From the NCBI GenBank assembly GCA_946407705.1, contig CAMJPC010000001.1, positions 363,896 to 427,895 of the forward strand: a DNA stretch of 64,000 nucleotides, read 5' to 3'. Below are positions 9,258 to 19,420 of the stretch, in pieces (positions within the stretch are counted from its first letter, which is position 1; each line of letters begins with the position of its first letter). Both the position numbers and the translations under genes were made by a program. The notes under the pieces are model-generated. The model did not search any database. It saw nothing but the letters and a program-made list of their open reading frames with translations, and was not told the origin of the DNA. This DNA is from an uncultured Clostridia bacterium. Lineage in GTDB: Bacteria; Bacillota; Clostridia; Saccharofermentanales; Saccharofermentanaceae.

Positions 9258-9863
9258 TCAGCCGTGAATATTCCGATCATGAGTCCTGTCGTACACCTTT
9301 CCCGTGACCGGATCGACCGAAAACTCAGCCTCAATGCTGTTCTTTTTCTTTTTCGGTTTCGTATCATCAACGAAGAAATAGATGGCAATGAGCAGCAGGA
9401 CGCCCGATACGATAAGCGGGATGTTATAGCTCTTATACGCGGGGAGATAATCTTTTACAAGCCAGTCGTATTTGGCGATGAACACGTTTTCACGCGGATC
9501 GTCGCCTTTGTAATAGACTCTTACGGTCTCGCCCCTTAACAGGTAATCGTACGAGAAATCAGTGCCGCTGAAAACTCTTTTCGCAGTGGAACCTTTCGGT
9601 GTGTATTCGACGGTTATCCATGTCTTGGAAGACTTGCTCCTGCCTATGTAGGAATACCGGTTTTCCTTTTTTGTAATGACGCCGTCAACATATTCATAGC
9701 CGTCGCCCTTATGCCTGTCCGTAAACCTGAAATAAAGATTAACGCCCAGGATCCCGAAAATGATAAGAAGGATAATGCTGCCTAATACCGCATTAACCTT
9801 CTTCTCTGATACGATGACCGTTTCCCTGTTTTGTTGTTTCTTTCCCATAACGTCAGCCTTCAA
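9258..9863 (-). CDS. DUF3592-like membrane protein
   Basis: 201 aa; two TM segments flanking an extracytoplasmic domain with WITVEYTPKG...LLRGETVRVYYKGDDP. Confidence 0.6.
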   Translation of the reverse strand: MKADVMGKKQQNRETVIVSEKKVNAVLGSIILLIIFGILGVNLYFRFTDRHKGDGYEYVDGVITKKENRYSYIGRSKSSKTWITVEYTPKGSTAKRVFSGTDFSYDYLLRGETVRVYYKGDDPRENVFIAKYDWLVKDYLPAYKSYNIPLIVSGVLLLIAIYFFVDDTKPKKKKNSIEAEFSVDPVTGKVYDRTHDRNIHG

Positions 9864-10794
9864 CGGCCTTCAGCTTAACGACAAAGCCCTTTGTGTATCC
9901 TTCTATGTCCTTGTCCAATGTGATCTTTCCTTTATGCTTATCGATTACTCTTTTCGTTATGGCAAGGCCCAGACCCGTTCCGCGTCCGGGCGTCCTTGAT
10001 CTGTTCTCAGTTACGAACGGCTCGAAAATATCTTCCCCGCCGGGTATCTCGTTTCCCGTATCGGCGATCGTTATCACGCAGCGGTCGCCTTCCAAAGCTG
10101 CCTTTACAAGCATCTTGATGTCGTCGGGATTATGCTTGTAAGTGTTTACCACGAGGTTTGTCAGTGCACGTCTGAGATCACGCCGGTCAGCATTAACGTA
10201 GATCGCCGATTCAGGGATCTCGATATCAGCTTCGATCCCGTGCTCTTCAAGAGAGCCATAACTGTCGGCGACGATCTCGCGTAAAAGCGAACAGGCATCA
10301 AGTTTTTCAAGCTTCAATCTATACTCTTCGGTACCCATCTGAGAGTATTCGAAAAGCTCATCGACCAGACCATTCATACTGTCGCTCTTATTACTGATTA
10401 TTCCGTAGATCTCACTCTTTTCTTCTTCAGAGATCTTGCCGTCTTCGAGAGCTTTTGCGAATCCGCTTATCGAAGTGATCGGGGTCTTAAGATCGTGAGC
10501 GACGGAAGCGTAAAGAAGATTGTTTTCACGTATCTGGTTCTCGCTTACTTTACGTATCTCTTTTTTGATCAGCAGATAGAATATGAATGCGCTCAGGATA
10601 AAGACGGCGAATCTGAGAAATAGAAAGCCCAACACCAGCGGAATCATTCTTTCTCCTTCATTCTCCAGCATGACGCTCATCACGTTGCCGATGGAATCCA
10701 TTACCGAATCGATGATCCCGTTTACCAAAGTGATCACGCAAAACCAGATGACGACCTTGAGTCCTAACTTTGCCATTCCACTCTTATTCTTCAT
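9853..10794 (-). CDS. Sensor histidine kinase
   Basis: SVAHDLKTPITSISGFAKAL (H-box), NLVVNTYKHNPD, TGRGTGLGLAITKRVIDKHKG. Confidence 0.93.
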   Translation of the reverse strand: MKNKSGMAKLGLKVVIWFCVITLVNGIIDSVMDSIGNVMSVMLENEGERMIPLVLGFLFLRFAVFILSAFIFYLLIKKEIRKVSENQIRENNLLYASVAHDLKTPITSISGFAKALEDGKISEEEKSEIYGIISNKSDSMNGLVDELFEYSQMGTEEYRLKLEKLDACSLLREIVADSYGSLEEHGIEADIEIPESAIYVNADRRDLRRALTNLVVNTYKHNPDDIKMLVKAALEGDRCVITIADTGNEIPGGEDIFEPFVTENRSRTPGRGTGLGLAITKRVIDKHKGKITLDKDIEGYTKGFVVKLKAVEG

Positions 10795-11458
10795 AACGGT
10801 ACCCGAGGCCTCTGATGGTCTTAATGTGCTCTGCGCCGACCTTGTCTCTCAGGCGGCTTATGATGACGCGGATGGTATTGTCATCAACACTATCGGAGTC
10901 GTACCATCCGGTCTCATAAATCTGTTCTTTGGTAAAGACGCGTTTCGGCTGCTTCATCATGAGCTCAAGGACCTTGAATTCGGATCTTGTCAGCCCGATA
11001 ACATCATTGCCTTTCGTGACGCTGCACTCGGCAAGATTAAGAGTAACGTCTCCTACGGTTATTGTTCTGACTTCAGCTGATGCGGAAGTCAGGCTGAGCC
11101 TTCTTTTCTGGGCATTGATCTTTGCCAATACCTCGAGCGGCTCAAAAGGTTTGGTAATGTAGTCATCCGCGCCTATGTCCATTCCGTAGATCCTGTCGGA
11201 TAATCCCACCTTCGCCGAAATGACGATGACCGGGATATACTTATCCTTCCTTTCACGGATCTTCTTAATTAGCTGGTAACCGTCGATCCCGGGCATCATG
11301 ATGTCCAGGACCGCGATATCTATAGGGTTTGTGTTGAGGATGGAAAGAGCCTTCATGCCGTCGTTTGCCTCCAGCACATTGTACTCGCTTGAGTCCAGAT
11401 AGACCTTCAGCAGTCTTATTATCTCTTTCTCATCATCAGCTATCAGAATGTTAAGCAT
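10784..11458 (-). CDS. OmpR/PhoB-family response regulator
   Basis: MLNILIADDEKEIIRLL...DIAVLDIMMPGIDG...winged-helix C-terminus IRVIISRLRDKVGAEHIKTIRGLGYRYEE. Confidence 0.95.
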   Translation of the reverse strand: MLNILIADDEKEIIRLLKVYLDSSEYNVLEANDGMKALSILNTNPIDIAVLDIMMPGIDGYQLIKKIRERKDKYIPVIVISAKVGLSDRIYGMDIGADDYITKPFEPLEVLAKINAQKRRLSLTSASAEVRTITVGDVTLNLAECSVTKGNDVIGLTRSEFKVLELMMKQPKRVFTKEQIYETGWYDSDSVDDNTIRVIISRLRDKVGAEHIKTIRGLGYRYEE

Positions 11459-11494
11459 AAGAACAGACCTCGTTTTTTCTACGTCTATTCTACA

Positions 11495-12229
11495 TCACTT
11501 GAGCTCCTCTTTGCCGAATCTGATAAAAGACAGTGCAGGAACGGCTACGAAGAAGATTGCAACGGAAGCCAGTGCCATAAGGATGTTCTTGTTGCTCATG
11601 TCTCCAACGACGAAGAGTGACTGGCCTGCGGGGATGAATCTGAAGATCTTTTCAGCCGTGGGATTGGCTATGAGCAGCTGTACGGCTATGCTGAGGACTA
11701 CCATCATCATGAGGTTGAAGCCGATCGATGCGCCCTGATGTCTCATGAACATTGCAATGAGGAAGCAGATGGCAGAGTAAGCCGTTTCAACGAGTATGAA
11801 AAGCAATGCCCTTGCTATTATCATCCTGGCGAACGTTCCGTCGATACCGCCGGTCCCTCTCATGTAGAAAGCTATGGCTGTGCTTACTGCGATCCCGATG
11901 AATGTGAAAAGTGCGATCGTAGCCGTGTAGGTGAAGAACTTGGCAAGGAGGATCTTTATCCTGCTGTTGCCGGCCATGACCGCCGCCTGTATCTTTCTGG
12001 TCTCGAATGCGCCCGTTACGTGTATTCCCGCGAAGATGCCCACGATGAAAACCATGAAGCTATTGAAATTGCTGAGCCCTTCAAGATACGCTTCGTATCC
12101 GGTGACGTCTGATCCTCTCAGAGTCAATATCAGGAAGAGTGCCGGAAGGAGCACCATCACGGCACCGATGATCCAGAATGATAATGAAGCCAGTGTCTGC
12201 TTTGTTTCCCATTTAAGTAAGCTGCCCAT
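11495..12229 (-). CDS. ABC transporter permease
   Basis: 244 aa, 6 hydrophobic segments, abuts the ATPase gene. Confidence 0.8.
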   Translation of the reverse strand: MGSLLKWETKQTLASLSFWIIGAVMVLLPALFLILTLRGSDVTGYEAYLEGLSNFNSFMVFIVGIFAGIHVTGAFETRKIQAAVMAGNSRIKILLAKFFTYTATIALFTFIGIAVSTAIAFYMRGTGGIDGTFARMIIARALLFILVETAYSAICFLIAMFMRHQGASIGFNLMMMVVLSIAVQLLIANPTAEKIFRFIPAGQSLFVVGDMSNKNILMALASVAIFFVAVPALSFIRFGKEELK

Positions 12230-12948
12230 TATGCTGCCCTCCCGAGAAGTTCCATGTAGTAGTTTTCAAGTGATCCCACGTTATCCAGTTCGTCTTTTGT
12301 AAGCGTTGAGATAATGTGGCCCTTCGAGATTATTATGTAATCCGTGGCGAGCTGGTAGAGCTCTGAAAGGATGTGTGATGAGATGACGATAGTGATCCCG
12401 TCATCCCTGCAGAGTGAATGGAGAAGCTCTCTGACTTCGACCATTCCCACCGGGTCAAGACCGTTTACGGGCTCGTCCAAGATCAACAGTTCAGGGCTGT
12501 TGATAAGCGCCATGGCGATGCCCAGTCTCTGCTTCATGCCGAGCGAGAAGTCTTTTGCCTTTTTGTTCTTTACGTCTCCCAGGCCGACTCTTTTGAGGAC
12601 CTGACTGATCCTATCGGGATCATTGTTGCCGTATAAGAGCTGCTGATACTTGAGGTTTGCTCTTGCGGACTTTTTGAGGTCAAGGATAGGGTGTTCTACA
12701 AGGCAGCCCACCCTCCGTCTTGCTTCAATAAGGCCGTTTTTGTCCGACTTTCCGAAAAGTTCGACATAGCCCTCGTCAATGCTGCTCAAGCCCGTGACCG
12801 CCCTGATCGTAGTGGTCTTGCCTGCGCCGTTTTCGCCGATAAAGCCGTAAATCTTTCCTTTTTCGATTTCGAAAGACACGTCATCAAGGACTGTTTTCGT
12901 GCCGTACTTTTTGGTAAGGCCCTCGATCTTCAGAATCGTATCATTCAT
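12229..12948 (-). CDS. ABC transporter ATP-binding protein
   Basis: GFIGENGAGKTTTIRA Walker A, SLGMKQRLGIAMAL signature, LLILDEPVNGLDP Walker B. Confidence 0.95.
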   Translation of the reverse strand: MNDTILKIEGLTKKYGTKTVLDDVSFEIEKGKIYGFIGENGAGKTTTIRAVTGLSSIDEGYVELFGKSDKNGLIEARRRVGCLVEHPILDLKKSARANLKYQQLLYGNNDPDRISQVLKRVGLGDVKNKKAKDFSLGMKQRLGIAMALINSPELLILDEPVNGLDPVGMVEVRELLHSLCRDDGITIVISSHILSELYQLATDYIIISKGHIISTLTKDELDNVGSLENYYMELLGRAA

Positions 12949-13100
12949 GTTTTGTTCCTCCGTTCAGGTTTTGGTCTTGAACGGATATTAGGACCCCAAC
13001 ATTAAACTGATGATAGAGGAACATTAACTGAACATTAAAATTTGAAAATCGTCACTAATATGGTAAAAGTAGCATAGCAACTGATAAAGGAGAGACGGTC

Positions 13101-15002
13101 ATGCCACCAGGAGGAAGGATGGGCGGCCCGATGGGCGGGCAGTTCCTTACGGAAGAAGAAAAGAAAAACCAGCCTAAGGTAACGCCGGCTTTATTAAAGC
13201 GCGTGTTCTCTTATCTTAAACCATATACAAAACAGCTGATACTTGTCCTTTTCTGCATTATCGTATCGTCTTTCTTTACTCTCTTACCGTCGATCATATC
13301 GGGAAAGATCCTGGATGACGGCCTTATGAAAAGAGACTTCAAAGCTCTCATCTATTACATCGCCCTGTCTCTCATCGTTACTCTTCTCGCAAGCCTCATC
13401 GGCGTTGCCGAGACCTATGTCAACACATGGATCGCGCAGCACATCACCTTCGACATGCGCAACCAGATGTATTCGCATCTGCAGAAGATGTCGCAGAAGT
13501 TCTTCACCTCCAATAACCAGGGTGACATCATCACGCGAATGACGAGCGACATCGACGGAGTCAAGTCCGTCATCACGAACACATTCAGCAGCATCCTTTC
13601 TAATTCCATCACGCTCATAATCGCAATGATCGCAATGTTCCAGAAGAACTGGATCTTAGCGCTCGTGGGAATCATCATCGTTCCGATCTTCACAGTACCG
13701 ACGAGAAAGGCCGGCAAACAGAGATGGAAGCTCACCAACGAATCACAGCAGGTAAACGATGAGGTCAACGGGATCCTGAACGAGACTCTGTCAGTAAGCG
13801 GACAGCTGCTCGTAAAGCTTTTCGGAAAAGAAAGATACGAGTACGAGAGATACGAGAAAGCCAACCGCAGGATGATCGGTCTCAACATCAAAGAGAGCAT
13901 GGCGGGACGCTGGTTCAGAGTAGTCCTCACGACCTTCACGAGCGTCGGTCCCATGCTCATCTATCTTGCCGGCGGCATCCTCATGATGAAGTACGATTCG
14001 GATCTCACCATCGGTGACATCACCGTTCTCGTATCACTCCTCGGAAGGATGTACATGCCTGTAAACAGCCTCCTCAACATCCAGGTCGAATGGATAAGGT
14101 CGATGGCTCTCTTCAAGCGCATATTCGATTACTTCGATATCCCCGTGGACATCAAGAATGCAGACGATGCAATAAAGCCTGACAAGGTCACGGGCGACGT
14201 TGTTTTCGAGCACGTTGAGTTCTCATATGATCCTTCGAAAAAGATCCTCAAGGACATCAGCTTCACCCTTAACGCGGGCAAGAGCATCGCGATAGTCGGT
14301 CCTTCCGGATCAGGCAAGAGTACGATCATTAACCTCATTCCCCGTCTCTACGATGTTGATTCGGGTTCCGTTACTTTTGACGGCATTGACGTAAGAAAAC
14401 TCGATCTCGAGTTCTTAAGAAATCAGGTTGGCATCGTATCCCAGGAAACATATCTTTTCAACGGAACGATAAGGGATAACCTCCTCTACGCGAAGCCCGA
14501 CGCAACCGAATCCGACATGATCGAAGCACTGAAGAAAGCAAACATCTGGGACTTCGTAGAGAAGCAGGAAAAGGGCCTCGACACCGAAGTCGGCAACAGA
14601 GGTCTTAAGCTCTCCGGCGGCGAGAAACAGCGTATATCGATCGCAAGGATCATCCTCAAGGATCCCGTGATCTTCATTTTCGATGAAGCAACGAGCGCGC
14701 TCGATTCCATCTCAGAGAAAAAGATCCAGGACGCCATCGATCCCATCATCAAGAGCAAGACGAGCATCCTCATCGCGCACAGATTGTCCACCATTCTCGC
14801 AGCTGATGAGATACTCGTAGTCAAAGACGGAACGATAACGGAAAGGGGCAGCCACAAGGAACTCCTCTCCAAGGAAGGCGTATACAGGGAGCTTTACGAG
14901 ACTCAGTTCTCCAAAGCTCTCATCGATGAAGACGGCGTGTCAGAATTGGAGCAGTATATCTGGGGAGTGCAGCCGGGCGACGAGCCGCACGAAGAAGACT
15001 GA
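13101..15002 (+). CDS. ABC exporter, fused TMD-NBD (MdlB/LmrA-like)
   Basis: 633 aa; GPSGSGKSTIINL, LSGGEKQRISIARI, IFIFDEATSALDS. Confidence 0.95.
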   Translation: MPPGGRMGGPMGGQFLTEEEKKNQPKVTPALLKRVFSYLKPYTKQLILVLFCIIVSSFFTLLPSIISGKILDDGLMKRDFKALIYYIALSLIVTLLASLIGVAETYVNTWIAQHITFDMRNQMYSHLQKMSQKFFTSNNQGDIITRMTSDIDGVKSVITNTFSSILSNSITLIIAMIAMFQKNWILALVGIIIVPIFTVPTRKAGKQRWKLTNESQQVNDEVNGILNETLSVSGQLLVKLFGKERYEYERYEKANRRMIGLNIKESMAGRWFRVVLTTFTSVGPMLIYLAGGILMMKYDSDLTIGDITVLVSLLGRMYMPVNSLLNIQVEWIRSMALFKRIFDYFDIPVDIKNADDAIKPDKVTGDVVFEHVEFSYDPSKKILKDISFTLNAGKSIAIVGPSGSGKSTIINLIPRLYDVDSGSVTFDGIDVRKLDLEFLRNQVGIVSQETYLFNGTIRDNLLYAKPDATESDMIEALKKANIWDFVEKQEKGLDTEVGNRGLKLSGGEKQRISIARIILKDPVIFIFDEATSALDSISEKKIQDAIDPIIKSKTSILIAHRLSTILAADEILVVKDGTITERGSHKELLSKEGVYRELYETQFSKALIDEDGVSELEQYIWGVQPGDEPHEED

Positions 15003-15005
15003 TCC

Positions 15006-15767
15006 TTACTTGCCGAGATTTGCTTCGGGACCCTTGTACCGCGGTTTTCCGGCAGAACCCTTGCCATACTCGATCGCGTCTTTCGGACACCGGTTTATAC
15101 AGGCCATGCAGTGCGTGCATTTGTTGCCCCACGAAGGCTTTCCGTCCTTCATGGAAATGTTTGAAAGAGGACATACTTCGACGCATTTCCTGCAGGAGAT
15201 GCATTTGTCGGTTGCCCTGAACTTCGTGGTCTTCATGAAGTTCTTGTAGTAAACGTCCCTGACCCACTTCGTGAAGGAATATTCGACCGGTCCTATCTTC
15301 TTGCACTCCAGCTTTTCGCCTTTGTTTATGAGTCCTGATAACCTCTCGATCTCTATCTCTGCTTTCTCGAGAATGTCAATGTTCTCCTCGACTTCTTTCG
15401 TCGTGAAAAGAGCTATGTAATTCTGAGGCATTTCGATCTGCGCGGCACCCATGAATTCAAATCCTTTTCTGCCGCAAAGCTCGCTTGCCACTCTTGGTGT
15501 GATTCCCATTGATGCGGCACAGGTGACGATGAAATAGGCCTTTATGCCCGAAGGAAATTCAGCCCACTCAATAAAATCCGTCATTGCCCTTGCAGGGGCG
15601 GACATGTATGAAGGACACACAAAGACATACACGCCAGGCTCAGTGAATCCCGGTTTTTCCATTGTCTTTGTATATGTCGTAATGTCGGCAAACGGCTGTC
15701 CGGTCGCTTCCGCGATCCTTCTGGCGACAAATCTGCTGTTGCCGGTTCCGGTGAAATAAAAGATCAT
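15006..15767 (-). CDS. EFR1-type flavodoxin/ferredoxin fusion protein
   Basis: MIFYFTGTGNSRFVARRIA flavodoxin-like N-terminus; two 4Fe-4S motifs CISCRKCVEVCP and CTHCMACINRCP. Confidence 0.88.
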   Translation of the reverse strand: MIFYFTGTGNSRFVARRIAEATGQPFADITTYTKTMEKPGFTEPGVYVFVCPSYMSAPARAMTDFIEWAEFPSGIKAYFIVTCAASMGITPRVASELCGRKGFEFMGAAQIEMPQNYIALFTTKEVEENIDILEKAEIEIERLSGLINKGEKLECKKIGPVEYSFTKWVRDVYYKNFMKTTKFRATDKCISCRKCVEVCPLSNISMKDGKPSWGNKCTHCMACINRCPKDAIEYGKGSAGKPRYKGPEANLGK

Positions 15768-16609
15768 TTCCGAAAACTCTTCTTTATGTACTCAGCGAAG
15801 CTCATGTCACCTGCAATGGTATCTCCCACCATGTCATGAGTAAGCGTCCACTTGGAGAATCTGATGACCGCTTCCTTGCCGTTTTTCTTAAGCTTGTTGA
15901 TGAACGCGAGCATGTCAAAGATGCCGGGAGATGCCCTCTTGATGACGGGCTCTTTTCCCGCCGCCTCGAAGCACATTCTTGCGATCTCCTCATAGGAATA
16001 CTTCTCTTTGCCTCCGACGGAATAAGTGACGTTCTCATCCGTCATGTGGCTTACGATGAACTTCGCGAAATCCTCCGTGGAAACGACATTCGCATATACC
16101 GGTTCCCTGCCGAGAAGCGTAACCTTGCCCTTCTCGATCATGGGCTTGAAGACTTTGACGATGTCGTAGAAATATCCCGTGGGACGGTGGATCACATAGG
16201 TGATGCCGCTCTTCTTAAGTTCGTTCTCGAAAAGCCATTTCGCATTGACCATTGGAACGTCAGGCGCGGTATCTGCCTTGACTACGGAGATAAAGACGAA
16301 GTTCCTGATGCCAGCTTTTTTCGCTTCGCCAAGCAGGTTCAGATTGCCCTGATAATCGATGTCGTAATTGCTTACGCTGGCAGAACCCTTGGTAAGACCG
16401 ACTGTCGTGATGAGAATGTCTGCGCCGTCCATTACGCCTTCGAGTGTCTTGGGATCAGTAACATCCATCTTGAAATACTTGAATCCGGAACTGATCCCGA
16501 TGTCTCTCTGCACCATGTCGAGAGCAATTACTTCATGCCCGTTTCCGATCAATTCCCTGAAGACATCGGCACCCAGATTGCCATAGGCACCGGCCAGAAC
16601 GACCTTCAT
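15764..16609 (-). CDS. NAD(P)-binding atypical SDR / NmrA-like protein
   Basis: MKVVLAGAYGNLGADVFRELIGNGHEVIALD Rossmann motif. Confidence 0.85.
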   Translation of the reverse strand: MKVVLAGAYGNLGADVFRELIGNGHEVIALDMVQRDIGISSGFKYFKMDVTDPKTLEGVMDGADILITTVGLTKGSASVSNYDIDYQGNLNLLGEAKKAGIRNFVFISVVKADTAPDVPMVNAKWLFENELKKSGITYVIHRPTGYFYDIVKVFKPMIEKGKVTLLGREPVYANVVSTEDFAKFIVSHMTDENVTYSVGGKEKYSYEEIARMCFEAAGKEPVIKRASPGIFDMLAFINKLKKNGKEAVIRFSKWTLTHDMVGDTIAGDMSFAEYIKKSFRK

Positions 16610-16679
16610 ATGCTACCTCCGAATAACGCTTTTGGTGATAAACATATTATAACCGTTATTCGAGGGGACTGTTACCGTT

Positions 16680-17195
16680 TCAGTCTTCCGGATAATCAGG
16701 CACCGACTCCAGTATCTCATTACATTCGTCGACCTCAGCCCGGAGTTCTTTCAATCTGTCATTCAGTTTACTGATACCGGCTTCACGTTCGCTGATCTTT
16801 TTTCTCCTGTAGTTCTCGTCTTCATCCATTCTTGCATTGACCTTGTTCTTCCTGCGGTTTGAATAGATACCCGCGGGAAGCGTTATGAGCAGCACCCAGG
16901 CAAGCGGAAGCAAAAACCATATCTTCCCGAAGAAATCAGCACCGGGATCGCCATTATAGTGAAGCATGAAGTTTTCGAGGTAGGCAAAGAATAAAACTAT
17001 CAGACCGACGATCATGGCAAAGATGAGAAACGGCTTGAAATACTCTACGAACTCATGCCTTGAAGTATCAATACTGCTCTCATCCCTTTTATTCTCTTTC
17101 TGAAGGTTTTCGATCTCCTCTTCAGTACTTTTCATCTCTTTATATGCGGAGGCAATTCTTTGGGCAAGTCTGATGCCTTCAATGTGGTCGATCAT
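16680..17195 (-). CDS. Coiled-coil membrane protein, unknown function
   Basis: 171 aa; N- and C-terminal coiled-coil-like segments around two TM helices. Confidence 0.55.
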   Translation of the reverse strand: MIDHIEGIRLAQRIASAYKEMKSTEEEIENLQKENKRDESSIDTSRHEFVEYFKPFLIFAMIVGLIVLFFAYLENFMLHYNGDPGADFFGKIWFLLPLAWVLLITLPAGIYSNRRKNKVNARMDEDENYRRKKISEREAGISKLNDRLKELRAEVDECNEILESVPDYPED

Positions 17196-17310
17196 GTATG
17201 AATACCTCCTTGAGCTTATACGGGTATGATAACACTGCCCAAACTGAATTTCAATATTTATTTATCGTTTTTCGATATATTCCCGTTTATGCCTTCCTCT
17301 CACCAAAACA

Positions 17311-17337
17311 AAAAATGACCCTGCAAAACGCAGGGTC
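17311..17337 (-). terminator. Intrinsic terminator of the cNMP-domain gene
   Basis: Minus strand GACCCTGCGTTTTGCAGGGTCATTTTTTG. Confidence 0.85.
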
Positions 17338-17365
17338 ACCATTGCTCTTATAAAGACGGACGTTA

Positions 17366-18289
17366 TCAGTAACGGCGATCTTCCTCCTTGGAAGCCTCGT
17401 AGATCTCCTTGCAGGCCTTGAAGTAATCGTAGTTGAGGTTTCTGAGACGGAATGAAAGATTCTTGAGGATGAGCTCGATCTTTGCAGGGGCCGTCTTGAA
17501 CAGACCTTCAAGATCCTCGGGGTGGATGATCTCAACACTGGTATTGTCTGTCTCAGCAACAGCCGTGGTGTCACGTGCTTTTTCGGAAAGAAGTCCCATC
17601 TCACCGAAACATGCGACAGGCGTAACATCGGATGTCTTAAGCTCGTTGACTCCGCCGTAGTTCTTGTAGATGCCTACGCTGCCTTCGTGGAGAATGTACA
17701 TGCACTTGCCGACCTCATCCTGCTTGTAGATGATAGTGCCGTATGCATAGGACTCTGCATTGTCATTATCCTGCTGGGAAACTGCCTCAGCCGCTTCACG
17801 GAGAGCCTCAGCACTCGGACGCTCAAGTCTGATGTTCTTGGATGAGAGATAGATGGACTGCTTGATCATGGATTTGAAGAAGCCGTCATACTTGTTGCTG
17901 GAATGAGCGCTGCGTACCTCGTCAAGAAGCTTCTTAGCCTTCTCGCAATCCTGAGTCATCGACTCGATCCTGCTTCCGAGCAGCTTCATGATCGTAAGGA
18001 TCTTGTCCGGATTCTGCGTGAGGTATTCGTTAAGCTCTTCAGCTGCGATCTCAAGGACCTTAACATCACCCTTTGCAACAACGGAAGTGCTGCGGGGATA
18101 AGTCTCGATTACAGCCATCTCGCCGAAATACTGGCCTTCGCTGAGGACTGCAACCTCAACCTGGTCTTCCTGCTCGTAATTCTTATAAACGGTTACCTTG
18201 CCCTCCAGAAGCTGGAAGAAGGTATTGCCGGTATCGCCTTCTTTAATGATAATGTCGCCATCGATAAATGATTTCTCGATTGAACTCAT
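17366..18289 (-). CDS. Protein with two cyclic-nucleotide-binding (CRP-like) domains
   Basis: FGEMAVIETYPRSTSVVA and FGEMGLLSEKARDTTAVA cassettes; no recognisable HTH. Confidence 0.85.
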   Translation of the reverse strand: MSSIEKSFIDGDIIIKEGDTGNTFFQLLEGKVTVYKNYEQEDQVEVAVLSEGQYFGEMAVIETYPRSTSVVAKGDVKVLEIAAEELNEYLTQNPDKILTIMKLLGSRIESMTQDCEKAKKLLDEVRSAHSSNKYDGFFKSMIKQSIYLSSKNIRLERPSAEALREAAEAVSQQDNDNAESYAYGTIIYKQDEVGKCMYILHEGSVGIYKNYGGVNELKTSDVTPVACFGEMGLLSEKARDTTAVAETDNTSVEIIHPEDLEGLFKTAPAKIELILKNLSFRLRNLNYDYFKACKEIYEASKEEDRRY

Positions 18290-18490
18290 GTGTGACCCCT
18301 TTCTGTGCCAAAAAGTGTAATTAAATACATCAAATCGGTTTTATGTTTATATATTACCGATTTTATTTTTTAAGACGGCATTTGTCAATTATCAGGCAGG
18401 CAGAATCAGGTCTCGAAAACGCTTATTTTCGCCCTTTTCCCATGCGGAAAGAAGCCGGGAAGCGATACCGCCCCCCGGCATTCGTGATCA

Positions 18491-19291
18491 TTACTCCACG
18501 GGAAAGCATACTTCCGTGACGTATTCATCCGGATTCTGTGTCTGTGCAGGACTTACGTGATAGATGTTGAACATCGGTCCTGAAAGCTTGTAGCCGTTCG
18601 CGTTGATCCACGAAATGACCGTAGCGCACGCATCAGACATCTGGTCGTAGCTTCCTTTTACGACGCAGCTTGCAACCTTCGCTGCGGGGATGGTCTTGAA
18701 CTTGACGTTCTCGGTATCCTCATACTTTCCATTGACGGACATCGATACTATCAGCTCAACATTCTCTTCCTTGAACTCGTCGTCAAGGAACTCCGCGATC
18801 GCATAGCACGGTTCCGCAGGAACAAGGTTCTTTACCTCTCTTAACTTTGCCCATGCAATCCCCTCGTCTTCATAGCGGGGAACGATCATGTGCACGGTTG
18901 CCGCATACCTCTCGGGAATAGTCTTTAATGTTACGTCAAAACTCATGTTTTGCTCCTTTCTCAGCCTTTTCCTGGCTGTATCCAGAAGCATCAGTCTGTA
19001 CTCCGTCAGCTTAGCCTGCTCGGTCAGTTCCTTTTCCCTGGCTGACAGGAAAGCGTCCAGCTGTTCTTTATCGTCATGGATCTCAAGGATACGCACGATG
19101 TCCGCAAGGGCGAACCCCATATCCTTCAGCGCCGTGATCCTTCCGATGATGAATAACTGTTCTTCACGATAATATCTGTATCCCGTAAGATCATCTATCT
19201 CTGCGGGCTTTAAAAGTCCGATGTCATCGTAATGGCGAAGCATTCTGATGCTGACCCTGGATATTTTTGAAAATTCTCCAATCTTAAGCAT
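18491..19291 (-). CDS. MerR-family regulator with GyrI-like effector domain
   Basis: MLKIGEFSKISRVSIRMLRHYDDIGLLKPAEIDDLTGYRYY HTH; C-terminal GyrI-like region. Confidence 0.93.
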   Translation of the reverse strand: MLKIGEFSKISRVSIRMLRHYDDIGLLKPAEIDDLTGYRYYREEQLFIIGRITALKDMGFALADIVRILEIHDDKEQLDAFLSAREKELTEQAKLTEYRLMLLDTARKRLRKEQNMSFDVTLKTIPERYAATVHMIVPRYEDEGIAWAKLREVKNLVPAEPCYAIAEFLDDEFKEENVELIVSMSVNGKYEDTENVKFKTIPAAKVASCVVKGSYDQMSDACATVISWINANGYKLSGPMFNIYHVSPAQTQNPDEYVTEVCFPVE

Positions 19292-19332
19292 TTGTTAACC
19301 TCCATGTCGGTTGTTTTCTTGAGCTCACCACT

Positions 19333-19363
19333 ACTCTAATCTCTGACATAATGTGAGAGTCAA
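19333..19363 (-). promoter_or_regulatory. MerR-type promoter/operator with 19-bp spacer
   Basis: Minus strand TTGACT-CTCACATTATGTCAGAGAT(19)-TAGAGT; 9-1-9 inverted repeat CTCTCACAT/T/ATGTCAGAG with one mismatch. Confidence 0.75.
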
Positions 19364-19420
19364 TACACTTTTACCGAAAAAAATAACCGAGATAATGAGA
19401 TAATACACCACGGGTGGCAT

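Noticed and set aside
9853-12948. Two-component system plus ABC transporter as a lantibiotic-immunity locus
   Set aside because: No lantibiotic precursor or Bce-type large permease; looks like a generic TCS-ABC set
15836-16774. 312-aa plus-strand ORF antisense to the NmrA-like SDR gene
   Set aside because: The sense strand carries a clear Rossmann protein; the antisense translation is not protein-like
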